Positions 10,314 through 20,902 of a stretch of DNA of 64,000 nucleotides are shown here, one piece after another (position 1 is the stretch's first letter; the number at the start of each line of letters is the position of its first letter). The DNA lies in assembly GCA_009829735.1 (NCBI GenBank), contig CM020618.1, forward strand, positions 26,822,894 to 26,886,893, in the 5' to 3' direction. The DNA comes from Pyropia yezoensis (Eukaryota > Rhodophyta > Bangiophyceae > Bangiales > Bangiaceae). The notes under the pieces were generated by a model. It was not told the DNA's origin, ran no database searches, and was given only the letters and a program-made list of their open reading frames with translations. A program made the position numbers and the translations under genes.

Positions 10314-10884
10314 AGAAGAACTGGGACTTGTTCGTGCCGGGGCACGAATCCACGCGCAAACGGAGCTTCCGAACGATTGGCAGTGGTACAACAGTGCGGC
10401 AGCCAGTGTCACCTCCAGCATTGTGCTGCTTGCCGGCCGAAGACTCCACAACACTTGTCACAGACCCGCTCGCCTCATCTCTGGGGGTGTTTTCGCCAGG
10501 GGGGCCCACGTCACTGGCAATGTCGGGCGCCAACAAGTCGAGCGAGTCCGTGACATCCTCGAGGCTCCCCACCGCGTCCATCTCAACTCCGTTCGTCGGC
10601 ACACCGTCAATGACGTGGGCTCCTTTCCCAAGGAACGCTTCATTGCCCACCTCCTTGACGCCTCGAACGAGGTCGCCCATGGTCCGCGCTCCGCCCGTCC
10701 CGTCGACTGCCGACCTTGAGCCGCTGCTTTTGTCCATGCCCGTCCGCTCGCTGCCGACGTCGTCGCCGCCCAGTTCTCCCGTCACGTCGATGCCCGCCCC
10801 CACCTGGCCCAAAAGGGGGCCCGCGCTCACTCCGACGGTGTTCAGTCTGCCTGTCCCGTCGCCGCCTTGGTCAGCAGCGCTCAT
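10314..10884 (-). pseudogene. 5' part of the DUF7869-like gene interrupted by element A
   Basis: Minus-strand frame from ATG 10884 to the insertion point. The last part encodes LRVDSCPGTNKSQFF, resembling the D-N-C-G-G-Q-N-K-N motif of DUF7869 proteins; across the insertion it continues as YGGLGLLLATDLLDC and VGHTKF. Just upstream, the expected L-L-Y-H element appears in another frame (ALLYHCQSFG near 10400), so a frame change separates the two. The Gly/Ser/Asp-rich first ~150 codons from 10884 show no domain and may not be real coding sequence. Confidence 0.5.
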
Positions 10885-13319
10885 TCTTGCGCCACCCGCT
10901 TTGTCGTAAACTATCTCAATGCCAGCTGCCTTGCCAGCGTCTGCTTGTACGCAGCCTGCTCAAATGCTTGCGACGACGACGCCGCCAGTAGGCGCACACC
11001 ACCGGCCGAGACGAGTGCGACGCGCGCCGCGCGAGACCGTGCCGCTGTGCAGATGGCGCGCGCGCGCCGCCGTGTAGATAACGCGGGCGCGCCGCCGCAC
11101 AGATGGCGGTCGCCCGCGCGAGTGGCGCCATGTGTCGACGCAGCGTCTGACGTAAAATTCAGTTATACATCAGTCTGCAAATCAATAAGTTACGTCCTCT
11201 CTAATTACGCCATGACTCCCTATCGTGCCCCCGCGTTTCTGAACCGATCCTAAAGAAGGCAATCATCTTCATTTAATAAAACGCTTTCTACAAACTGCTG
11301 GTTCTCGTACTCGCCAACGGAAAGGCCAAAAATCGATCGGTCTCACAGAGGGCGATCCAGCGCTGTGCCTAACTCAAAATGTTGAATGCCAATAAATTGA
11401 GGTTTCTATAGTCACTCGCCAGACACATACTATTACGCCGCTGCCACGACGTGCCACGTTACAGATAGTAGTACTGCGATCTGTACAGGGATTTGACGTG
11501 CCGAAACACTCTAAAACCGCTTTCGGCAAGCAAGGACGCTCACTCTTCCAAACAGGGTTGGCAATATAGTAATTTTGTTCCGGGTCTGATCAATCTTGAG
11601 ATTCATTGAGCGTACTTTGACTTTACTTTTGTGCATAAGTCATCATATAGTTGTACTTGCACAGGTTTTACGACTTACGCACGCTTTTTGTGAGAACTAT
11701 CGCGGTCATATCAAATGCGGCTGCCTTCAGCGCGGCTCCTGAGTACGCCCACCGTCGTAACTCTTCTCAGCACCCTTCCGCCAAACTGTGAACGCCACCA
11801 ACACGGAAGGTCGCCGCCCCGCGTCGGCGGCGGCAGCCTTCACCTCGACAAACTCCGCCTCGCGAGCTCGCAGGTGGAGTTTCAAATTAGCCGCCGCGCA
11901 GTCGCTGGCAGGAGGCGGCGGGGGTGGCCGCCCGCTTGTCGGCTATCTCAACACGGTCGGCTGCGTTGGCGGCGGCGGCGGCCTCGGCGTCGCGGGCCAC
12001 ATTCGCGGCCACGTCACCGTCGGCGGCGGTGACCCATGACTCGGCCGCCTTGGCGCGGGCGGTGACGGTGGCAGCAGCCGCGCACGCCACGCACGGCGCT
12101 GCCGCGTCAACGGCGGTTGCGGCCGCCAGGCGGGTGCCGGCCGCCTCGGCGGCGGTGGCTCGCTGCGAAAGCCAAAGCCGCAGCTTTAACGCTGCCGTGG
12201 ACGCCGCCACCGCGGCCACCGACAACGACGACGACAGGACCAACGCTCAGCCGCATGGCCGCATGTGTGGCCGATCACGGCCGTCGCCGAACCCGCTTCC
12301 GCCACAGCCGCCGTGTTGATATGTCTATCAATCGGCCTCATTGGCCTCCTGCGTCGCGATGATTCAAAAAAAGGTGCCAGCCGCGGCCACGGTCGCTGCT
12401 GCTGTGAAAGAGAAAAACAGGCGTACCCGCTGCTGGCGCCACTCACAGAGTTCGTGCTCGTCAGCATACAGGTGTGCCGTGGAGGTTTAGAATGGGCGTT
12501 GTGCTATTCACAGGGTGATCAAGGGGGGGAGGGGAGTGGCTGGGGGGCCCCGAAAGAGACCCAAAGGACAAGAGGGTGGTGGGGTGGTGGGGTGGTGGAT
12601 GGGGGGCGCTGAAGGAGACCCGAAGCGCCAATGGACCAGGGGGGGGTAGAAGCTGCCGTCAATCAACCCCCGGACAGCCGCTCGCCGGACACAAGCCGCC
12701 CCCCCCTCTTGACTTCCGGGCTGTCAATGCAACTCCTCACGATTGTAGACTTGCCAAGTTAGTAGCGCAAGTATGCAACAAGTCTGCGATACATTAATCA
12801 AAGGGCTTTTTTGTTCTTGATTAATCTATAGACTGATAATAAATTAGTCTAATTCAACTCAATGTGTACTGTGTATTGTTGCCAACCCTGCGTCCAAAGG
12901 CTGGGAGGCGCTCTGGACAAAATAGATGAGAAGCATCCCTCAGGTTGTCCAGCACGACCCTCTCCCTCCGACGTGTGAAGCGTGTGTTGTGTTTCTACGA
13001 CTTGTTCACCAAGTGTGCAGCGCCTCTGGACACGCCCCAGTCTACTCCCTCTACGGTTGCTTCTGTTGCATGTTTCCACATTATTATCAACCCTCACTTA
13101 TCGTCTCGTACTTCATGCTCCTTCCCCCGCACGCTACCACTCGCTCTCCCCTTCTCTTGCTCTGCCGCGGGCATTCATGTCGTTTGTCCTTCGACCCCTC
13201 TTCCGGTTTTTATTTACTTCTATTGACATGCAGTCCACAACATTTGCCGTGCGCTTCCTGTGCCTGGAGATGGCGTTGGTTCTTTTGGTGCCAGCTTCAT
13301 GGTCCTCTTGGTGGCCGCT
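10885..13319. other. Host DNA without a recognisable gene
   Basis: Mixed composition. 11000-11120 is rich in CGCGCGCC-type repeats with an approximate duplicate of CGCCGYRYAGAT; 11150-11720 is AT-richer with no convincing frame. 11780-12250 is GCN-repeat-rich and open in several frames on both strands (Ala-rich on minus), which composition explains. A GGTGGGGTGGT microsatellite lies near 12575-12600. No RNA gene was recognised. Confidence 0.5.
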
Positions 13320-13361
13320 GACTTGTCCACCTTTTGGTTTGACTTGTCCACCTTTTGGTTC
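13320..13361. repeat. Two tandem copies of a ~20-bp unit
   Basis: GACTTGTCCACCTTTTGGTT occurs twice in direct succession (13321-13361), ending just before the decayed Tc1-like transposase region. Read on minus it would encode KPKGGQV twice, but nothing suggests coding. Confidence 0.8.
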
Positions 13362-13479
13362 GTAGGAGAGATGCCGAGTGTGGCTTCTAGCTAGACGTCG
13401 TACAGGAGGGGGACAAAAAATAGAAGCGATTTCTGAGATCTTGGACACTGCATCCCGACAGGCTACGACGTGGCTGAGA

Positions 13480-14500
13480 AAAGTGGCCTGGAAAGGCTCA
13501 TTTGCCCAATCGACTGGGTACTTCGTGGAGTGACCCCATGCCTTCACCACGGCAACCAACCGAGAAGGCATCGACTCCCACAAACGAGCAAACAACGACT
13601 CAGGAAGCCGGTCCCACTCCTCACTCAGCGCAATAAAGAGGCTTTCCAAGGTCGTAGGATGCTGCGGGCGCTCCCGCAGCTGGGTCTCCAGCACGCTCCG
13701 AGCAGTTTTATCGGGTTCATATCTGGGCTCTGGGCGGCCCAGTCCAGGCGCCGTACGCCATGTAGAGCCAGGTACTTGCCGACAGTATGAGCCCGGTGGG
13801 GCCTACAGTTGTCCCCTTGAAGCACAAAGTGGCTGGTGCCGCCGTGGTTGTCCTCCACAAACAGAAGCAGGTGCTTGTGCAAACTGTCGATATACTAGTT
13901 ATCGTTCAAGCGGCCCTCAATGCGCACCGGGTCCGTCTGGCAGCGCGCGGAGAGCGCTCCCCAGACGGATAGAGTCTGCCGGCCCGACTTGAACGAAGGG
14001 CACAGGCACGCGGGAAGGAAGCGCTAATCGGGGCGCCGCCAGACGCGCGCACCGCCTCTAGCAGGCCGCAGCGTAAAAGAGCTCTTATCGGAAAAAGCCA
14101 CATGCCTTCACGCACTGAAAGGCCAGTGGACCTTGTCTGGTCCCCACTGGAGGCGATGGCGCACCTGTGAGGGCGTCAAAAACGGCTTAGTTACCGCCGC
14201 GTAGTTGGAAGGGCACACGCGGTGTAGGCAGCGCCGTACCGTCCTCGATGAGACGGGGCGTACCAAGCCGAGGTGAAAGTCCTCCGTGACCTGGTCCAGG
14301 GACCACATGAGGTGCCCAAAAATGATAAACTGTAGTCGTTGGGACGCGTGGCCATCGAGGAGGGGCGGCCGGCTGGGGCGAATGCGCGCCGCGGCCGTCC
14401 CCTCGCTTCGAACGCGGCACGCAATGCGCGCTACAGTGCCCAGGGGTACACCAACATGGTCAGCCACTAACCTATTGGTGTCGCCCGCCTCGACCAGCAC
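13480..14500 (-). pseudogene. Decayed Tc1/mariner transposase
   Basis: Read from 14500 downwards in pieces with frame changes and stops. The N-terminal piece (14500-14108) has a paired helix-turn-helix-like region (VADHVGVPLGTVARI; later RTVRRCLHRV). Near 14090 FSDKSSF gives the first catalytic Asp; near 13800 DNCRPHRA gives the second; QSPDMNPIK near 13730 is the third-residue motif with the usual Glu changed to Lys. The C-terminal piece has SMPSRLVAVVKAWGHSTKY, the usual tail of Tc1 transposases. At least two in-frame stops (near 14020 and 13900) and frame changes near 13690 and 14110 make it non-functional. Terminal inverted repeats were not found. Confidence 0.85.
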
Positions 14501-16617
14501 CTAGATGGTGGTCCGGGTGGCGGCAGACCTGCTTGGCACCTTTACGGCTGCCCGCCTTGGGGGAAAAGGGGGAACGAGGAGGGGGATGCAGTCGTCGAAC
14601 CCCGCTGCAACGCACTGGAACTGCGGTTCACCTTCATCTCTGATCCATGAAATTTCGTAGGAATGGGCTGCTTCTTCATTTCTGTCCCCTCCTCTGTACA
14701 CAGCTCAGTGCTTTACCTCTGTCGGTCTTTATTCGGCCCAGCGCTGGTCTCTTACGCTCTGTACTTTCTCGTAGCATTTGTGCTTTCTCTTTGTTGTTTC
14801 ATCCTGTCTTATTGATCTTGAAGGTGGAGGGTGTGGGGGTTGAACGCACCCCTTGGACTGAGAGCATCCCCCTTCAGAGGAAGGCGGATCGTGGCGACCC
14901 CTGCTTCTGACCAATCGGGGGCAGGCGGGCGTCGTTTATCCCTCGGGAGGGGCACGCCACGCCATCGTCGCCGAATTCCCCCCATGCATGGGGGGAAGGA
15001 TACAATATTATCGGGCAGAGCGATTACGCCCGCCCAATTGAGATTTGGCCTCCTGACCAAGGAAGGGAAGTTATCTGGGGAGGACTACTGCCGTCCTAAT
15101 CTCGCCGATATTTGGCGAGATCCCTCCACTAAGCGAATTTAGCGTGGCGAGATGTGCTGGGGGGTTCTGAGTGCTTTGATTGGGTGTTTAGTGTAGGGAG
15201 TGTTGGCCCGCACCCCGGGGTTTCACGGCGGGCCCGGAACCGGTGTGCTTGAAAGGGATATCTACGCGTTGGACTGTGCCCGTTGCTTCCCCCTGACAGA
15301 AAATTCGACCTTGCGGTACCCTCGTGTTTCCCGACACGGACGTTTCCACCTTCGTGTGGTGCTTCATGTTCCGGCGGTTCTGACTCCAGGGTTACACTCC
15401 GGGCTCCCCAAGATCCTCGCTTGTGGTGAAGTGGCAGATGCACGTGACTCCGAGGCATGCATCAACAGTATCATAATGAATTCTTCTCGACTATCAGTTG
15501 GTCTTGTGAATGCGACTCGTTACGGAGCTATAGGGTCTCTCTCAGTAGCTCTTCACGTGCAGGAAATGTGCAGTGTTGGCCACACCGACGCCGTAAAGCT
15601 GAGCGGCGGGGATGTCGAGGGGGATGTGGCTTGAGAATTTGGACTGCCACCTTGTTGTGAGGCAGAGCTGGGTGCCGTGGTCTAATCGCGCTCGATGCGC
15701 CCGAAAGATACGGCGCAATACTCAAGAACACGACATAAAGTCCCAAATTATAGGGCCAGCTTCTTCCTCATCCCGGAATTGGGTTGTGGCTGGCCCTGGA
15801 CGTGCCACCGCTGGGGAGGTGCTTTTTGCAATGCCGTTCTATAAGTGAGAGCGCGAGCTATTGCAGTGCCCGGACTTTTGTCTCATAGGGACTACAACAA
15901 AAACAGACCAATGGCATGCCTCAGATGACCCACCTCTGACCAATGACTGCTCCGCTGTGCCGTGCAAACCGTGCGTTCTGAGATTGTCTCGAGAATTCAA
16001 TCCGCATTGAAGGGGGAAGAGGCTCGGTTGCGACCTCCCCCATTATTATTAAGTGGTTCATGCCAAGACGGAGGGAGAGCGGTCGAGGTCGCCCGAGAAA
16101 ACAACAGTGATATGACCAACCAGCGTTCGGTAGAAGATCCGCTGTAACTGCAGCCAATCATCGCCTTCTCATGATCACAGTGCCTCAGCACGCAGTTGGT
16201 CGGCATTAAACTACCAATACGCGATTGGCTCATAGTGTGCAGTGGCGCTGCTGATGATGTCGCCTTGAGACTAAAATCAGGGACCTGCAATAAATTCGGC
16301 AAAGTTGGGTACGCTCAAAGATCTGTAAGATTAGGCGATAAATACGCTGTGCAGGCCACAGCATGGTGCACTGTCGTTGCCTGCACATCTCAGGCACAAA
16401 AGAGGAACACCGTGAAAATCACACATGCTGCTGCTGTGGTCCATTCTGGCTTTAGCGGAAGGAGCATGCTCGGTAGGGGGCTTGTTTACGACGCGACCAG
16501 GAGCCTGGGGACGTCCACATCATGTAATATGTTTGTTTGCGCCTGTTATTGCGTGTGCCGTGCATTGGTGTTGCAACCACACTCCGTTAAATTTGGTGCA
16601 CTGCTCTGTTACGCAGA
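14501..16617. other. Host DNA without a recognisable gene
   Basis: Open frames are short and have no family-like motifs. (ATT)3 occurs near 16043. No transposon ends are clear, although 14501-14700 may include the outer part of the Tc1-like remnant. Confidence 0.45.
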
Positions 16618-16704
16618 GGGTGATTGGTCTAGTGGTATGATTCGCGCTTCGGGTGCGCGAGGTCCCGAGTTCGATGAGGGTTGTTGAACGTCTCGGATCA
16701 CCCC
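16618..16704 (+). tRNA. tRNA-Pro(CGG) with a 15-nt intron in the T-loop
   Basis: Acceptor GGGTGAT (16618-16624) pairs perfectly with ATCACCC (16697-16703), discriminator C at 16704. The D-arm GTCTAGTGGTATGATT is typical of eukaryotic tRNA-Pro. Anticodon stem CGCGC/GCGCG with loop TTCGGGT gives anticodon CGG at 16650-16652. T-stem CCGAG (16665-16669) and CTCGG (16692-16696) are perfect, but the loop TTCGAT-T is split after its sixth base by 15 nt (16676-16690, GAGGGTTGTTGAACG). Without them the tRNA is a standard 72 nt. The internal B-box promoter is split by the insertion. TTTT at 16722 could end pol III transcription. A second gene with an equally long but different insert lies at 20816-20902, which argues against random decay. 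Confidence 0.88.
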
Positions 16705-17699
16705 GAGATTCCCCGAGGATCTTTTGCCACTGACGATTTCATCCTCGGCGACGATCGACAGATCGCACTTTTGGCTGTCTGTGCAAACTGTGCGGGTCTA
16801 GAGCAATCACAGCGGTGCGACTCCTGCAGCACTGTGAGGGCAGCCCCAAAAATACGCACTGGACGATGAGTGGGCAAACTCCAAATTGTAGATCGACCGC
16901 AAAGGCGACCCCCCCCAGCGGTGCATGACCCTAAGGCATGCGGTCAGCAGAAGTTGTGCTGTACTTAAGCCATTCCAACAACTTTGTCCCAGCCAACAGC
17001 AGTCCTCCCCCAACGCCACTGCGGATGTCTGCCCCTCAGCGTTTCCTGCCTTTCCCTACTCGTCGTCGCGGCCTTCCCCTCGCCCCCTCCCCCCACCCTT
17101 CCACCGTCACACCTGGGACCATTTCAGATTCTTGCCGGTTCTTTTGGGGGTGTTCTCGTAGCCCGGAAGGGTGGCCGCGGGTCCAGCAGGCGACGGGGGG
17201 GAAGCAGAAGGGGAAGGGATGGAAGCCATTGCAACAGAAGTCTAAGAGAGAGACACAAAAGAGAGAGATGAGGGCGGGGATCGAATACATTAGGGAGGGG
17301 CCGACGGACCATGACAAGTTCGTCTGAAGGGCTGACGAGCAGCTGCCGGCGTCGCAACAGAAGGCCCCACCCGAGTATTGGGAGGGCACTGTAGCTGTAA
17401 GATCTGTTGAGCCTCTCGTATAGCAATGCAATGGAAATACATACTCGTCTGGCGGCAGCTCTGGAGAGGGGCCCTGGAGGGGGTCCGTGCGCCCTTTACG
17501 GTGCTGCAAAGCAGACGGACGGGCCCCATAATGACCGATTGTAGCGCGAGCCACCGCCCTATCCTAGCTTTCGGGGTTGCGGTGAACCTAGAAGAGCCAC
17601 CGCTGGGAAGCCGCTTTCCCTAAAATCTGCCCTGAAGGTCACAGGTCGCCCTGAAAACCGCACCGCTGGGATTGCTCTCAGCTGTTGCTCTGGGTCGGT
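16705..17699. other. Host DNA without a recognisable gene
   Basis: Mixed composition with Pro/Ser-rich low-complexity frames on both strands near 17000-17130. No conserved motif was seen. Confidence 0.4.
16722..16725 (+). terminator. Probable pol III terminator of tRNA-Pro
   Basis: TTTT 18 nt after the tRNA 3' end. A four-T run is a weak terminator, so the call rests mainly on position. Confidence 0.45.
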
Positions 17700-17940
17700 G
17701 AGGTGTGTGCTCCCTGTGTCCTTCGGTGCTGACAGAGGATGATCCCTTCGAACTGTGCCTAGACGATCACAACCCAGTTCTTCGGATGAAATGCATGGTC
17801 CGCCTTAGGATTGCACTCAGTAGATTGACTCCGGCCCCAAGTGGACCCAAGGAAATTGTCACGGGCCTTCTGAACCATCTTGAGTTGGGCGCCCGTTAGG
17901 GTGGGGCATTGGTGGGCCATGTTGCCCGCCTCCCTGCAGA
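17700..17940 (-). pseudogene. Decayed gag fragment with zinc-knuckle remnant
   Basis: Minus-strand reading just past an old LTR gives CREAGNMAHQCP, a CCHC knuckle missing its first Cys and with His changed to Asn, then LTGAQLKMVQKARDNF. It probably continues the gag remnant at 18643-19240 that the LTR interrupts. Confidence 0.5.
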
Positions 17941-18642
17941 TGTAGTGCCGAACAGGCTGTAGACTGTCCAGGAACCGACCACCAACAAGCTGAATCATAC
18001 CTACAAGAAACCACAACGGGGCCAGGAAGCAACGGGTAACCGTCCGAGCGTAATCCGCTCGCCGGCCCGTTCAGAGTCAACGAAAACACGACAAATGCCC
18101 GAGGGAACCTAACGAACCGTTGATTCTACCATTATGCCCCTCAACGACATCCCCTGCGGCCCCTCCCGGGTCCCAGTACGTGGGCCCCCAGAGGGTGCCC
18201 CTAGCGGCCCAAGTGCCAGCACGGCGTCCGGCCTCCACCAGGTCAACCTCCCACACATGCCCTACACAGGGGCTACCCTCGGGCCTTGGGGATCACCAAG
18301 CAGCCCCCTGTCGCCAAACACAAGCGAAAAGAGATCGAAAGTCCCCCCACACACAGATGCCAATCCACGAAAAAGGATCTAATGGGAGAAAGGGGAAAAA
18401 CATGAACAGACGCTGTGAAAACGAATACAAAACAAATGGCCACATATTCTAGCAAAGCCGCAGCCACTGGCCAAATCCGCCTCCCCGGGTGGGACCAATC
18501 AGGACCCCGGGTGTGGCGTTACGATCTCGCGTCACTGACAGAGGGGGACTTGGTAAGGCAGGGGCCCCACGGAGGATGGCCCGCAGGGTCCCAAGTCGCC
18601 TTCCCAAGGACCCCCCTGTCCCCAATGGCTCAGAACGCCACG
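17941..18642 (-). repeat. Old, diverged LTR of the element C family
   Basis: About 702 bp that align, in reverse complement, along the whole 700-bp LTR of element C: from GTGGCGTTCTGAGCC at 18641 through GGATTGGCATCTGTGTG and CCCCGTTGTGGTTTCTTG to a TACA end at 17941. Many substitutions and the loss of the first T make it much older than the copies at 28985 and 37274. No matching target duplication was found (GCAGA versus TTATC). It looks like a solo LTR or a fragment. Confidence 0.8.
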
Positions 18643-19240
18643 TTATCCGTCTCCTTATCCACGTGCCGTTTCAGAACCGACGTGGGGCCTGTCAAGTCCA
18701 TTTTCAGCAACGGCTCAGTGTCGGATGGCTTCCGAGGCTTGAAGTCAACTGGCGGGCGAGTGGTCCCGGATACAGAAACCCTCGAAAGAGACGCTTGGCC
18801 CTGAGCCAAGCCGACCAAGCAAGTAGCCTTGCACTAGTCGGCGGCGAAGCTCACAATCTGACAGGCTCTTCTAAGGCCTTTGTAGACCATGTAGTCGTGG
18901 GGATCGACCCGTGGGAAGTCAGGGAGTCCTTGCATCATTTGCTTCTGCTCAGTCTCTCCGGAGTACTTGTTGCCAACCGACTCGGCGAGCCCTCGGAGAG
19001 GCCGAGCAAAGGCCTCAATGGTTTGGTCCTGCTCCTTAGTGGCCCGAACAAACTTGTGTCTTTGGCCACGGCGAGCGCATGGGGCTCGGCATAGGTCTCG
19101 AGGAACCAGTTCACTGCCTCTGGATAGCTTGAAATCGACGCGCCTCCCGACGCGCTTGTATAGTCAGGTAGGGCCCGTGAATACGAAGAGAAACGCATGG
19201 CCTGGTATGAGCTGAGGGAACACACAGAGGGCAACAAACG
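18643..19240 (-). pseudogene. Decayed gag (capsid region) of a Ty3/gypsy element
   Basis: Minus-strand pieces SYPEAVNWFLETYAEPHA (compare SYLELVNWLLRAM in element A Gag), then, after a frame change near 19065, KEQDQTIEAFARPLRGLAES and EQKQMMQGLPDFP, the Q-x-x-E-S/F-x-x-F and G-L-P pattern of gypsy Gag. A TAG follows near 18840. The nearer piece up to 18643 encodes TSVLKRHVDKETDN with no domain. No pol was found nearby. Confidence 0.6.
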
Positions 19241-20800
19241 ACAAGTCCGACTTACTCACTGAAGTATGTGAGAATGAAGTATTAAAAACAGATGCAACAT
19301 CGACACTGGAGGACGTGCCCTGGTGGACCAAAACCAAGGTTGGAAAAAATATATTCGCATCCCAGTAGAATATTTTTGGCGTGGGCTAATCCAGTGCACC
19401 TCGGTTTTAATTGCCCGTTTTTCTGCTGTGCTTTGCTTGAGCTCGCCAATGCAACGCTGTGGAGTGCGCCCCAAAACTTCAAGGCCCAGACACTGCGCTG
19501 TACACCTGCTCGCCATCGCGCTCTTGTTGCTGAAAGTCTTGCAACCCAGGACGATTCTGAATGCGGCGACGGGTCGGCTGCGTCCTTCGGCGTGGCGGCA
19601 AATGCGACTAAACGAGAGGTCGTCGCAGTTCGGCAGCTGTGCTCACCAGCGCTGCGCGGATCCCCCGCCATACTTGGGCGCGTGCTAATGTCAGAGTTTG
19701 AGAGTCGCCGGACAGTGCGGCGGCAAGGAAGTCTGTGATGCTAGCGATAGCAGTGGTTGTGCAAGTGGAAGTATCAGCGTGAGTGACGAACCGTCGTGCA
19801 ACGCCAGTCCGACCGTGGCTTCTCCATGGCGGGGAGAGGGTAAATAATAATAAAACGAACTGGATAACGGGCCGTGGTCAGAAGTGGGCGCGGCATAGGG
19901 GGCACACCTGGCAATTTATATGAATAGTAAACAAGAAGACGGGAGAGCGACAACTGACGAATTTATCATCATTCTATCAATAATTGTACTTTAGTGCATG
20001 CATCGTTTATATTAGTGCCAACCATCATTAGGGCTTTGCAACACGCCCCTTTTTGCCAGGCGTGTCGGCGTGACACGCAACAACACGGCACAAAAGGCCT
20101 TTTTTGCGCCGACCACGCCCAACACGCCCGAAGTGACCCCGCCACATTAGGCCAACTAACTCCATTTAATGTCATACTTGCTGATTGAGTGGATCGAATA
20201 GGGCCCTGGACGACACAGAGTGACAGCTCTCGTCAATTCTGTCCTCTCTCATCTGTTTCGTGGGCCCCGTAAAGAGTGGACGTGCACGTGTCGTGATCTT
20301 GTGAAGTATCGGCTACTGGACCAGTCAAACCCACACTGCACGACTTGTGCACGTCCACTTTTGACGGGACTCACAATAGCACACCCCGATTACATCCTTG
20401 CTATTGGTGGGCGTGTCGATGTGACGCGCTTGAAGCATATCTTGAACACGCCTGGGGCATGTTCGTGCACACCTTCACCATCACCCAAAACGCGATCCGG
20501 TGCCACAAGCGAATGAATTGGATGATCGTTTTGACCAATGAACTGCTCTACAGTTGTGAGTGAGGTTTCGCGCTTTGTGGCAGGTTTCAAGGGCGCTACC
20601 AGGTCGAGATCACAGATCTCAAGGGCGGTGGTCCCAGGTAGCTCTCTGATTCGTCGGAAGACCCCCGATCCACTTGCAGTCCGACTTCGCCATGACGAAA
20701 ATGGGGATCAGTGACACGTTGGCAGTGCGAGAGTCGGAATATGGGACGGCGGCGGGGTTGCCACGAGGTACACAGGGGGGGTTCCGGTCCTTTCGTAAAG
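19241..20800. other. Host DNA without a firm gene; two similar hairpins
   Basis: Short frames at 19994-20188 and 20220-20516 (plus) contain Cys pairs (FCQACRRD, FCADH; WTCTC, HCTTC) but match no family I know. GCGTGTC-GGCGT-GACACGC at 20060-20078 is a perfect 7-bp inverted repeat, and a near copy (GCGTGTC-GATGT-GACGCGC) lies at 20411-20429. An (AAT)n run lies near 19845. Confidence 0.45.
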
Positions 20801-20806
20801 AAAAAA
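20801..20806 (-). terminator. Pol III terminator of the second tRNA-Pro
   Basis: AAAAAA on plus, hence TTTTTT on minus, 9 nt beyond the tRNA 3' end: a standard pol III stop. Confidence 0.75.
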
Positions 20807-20815
20807 GAGCCGTGC

Positions 20816-20902
20816 GGGGTGATCCGAGACATTCGCATTTCGCTATCGAACTCGGGACCTCGCGCACCCGAAGCGCGAATCATACCACTAGACCAATCAC
20901 CC
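20816..20902 (-). tRNA. Second tRNA-Pro(CGG) with a 15-nt T-loop intron
   Basis: On minus the mature part is the same as at 16618: GGGTGAT (20902-20896), the same D-arm, anticodon CGG, T-stem CCGAG/CTCGG, acceptor ATCACCC and discriminator C at 20816. The T-loop TTCGAT-T is interrupted at the same point by 15 nt (20844-20830, AGCGAAATGCGAATG on minus), unrelated to the first insert except for the 3' end GAA-Y-G. In both genes TTC of the T-loop can pair with this GAA, which could help form a splicing-endonuclease substrate. The flanks differ from those of the first gene, so this is not a recent large duplication. A T6 terminator follows. Confidence 0.9.

Noticed and set aside
11780-12320. An Ala-rich gene on either strand
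   Set aside because: GCN repeats keep several frames open at once; there is no motif, no start context and no non-repetitive core.
13320-14700. Terminal inverted repeats of the Tc1-like element
   Set aside because: Only a shared direct AGGAGGGGGA was found near 13405 and 14575; no inverted ends or TA duplications could be defined.
16618-16704. A decayed, T-arm-truncated tRNA fragment
   Set aside because: The 3' T-stem and acceptor strand are present and perfect after 15 nt, and a second gene has the same arrangement.
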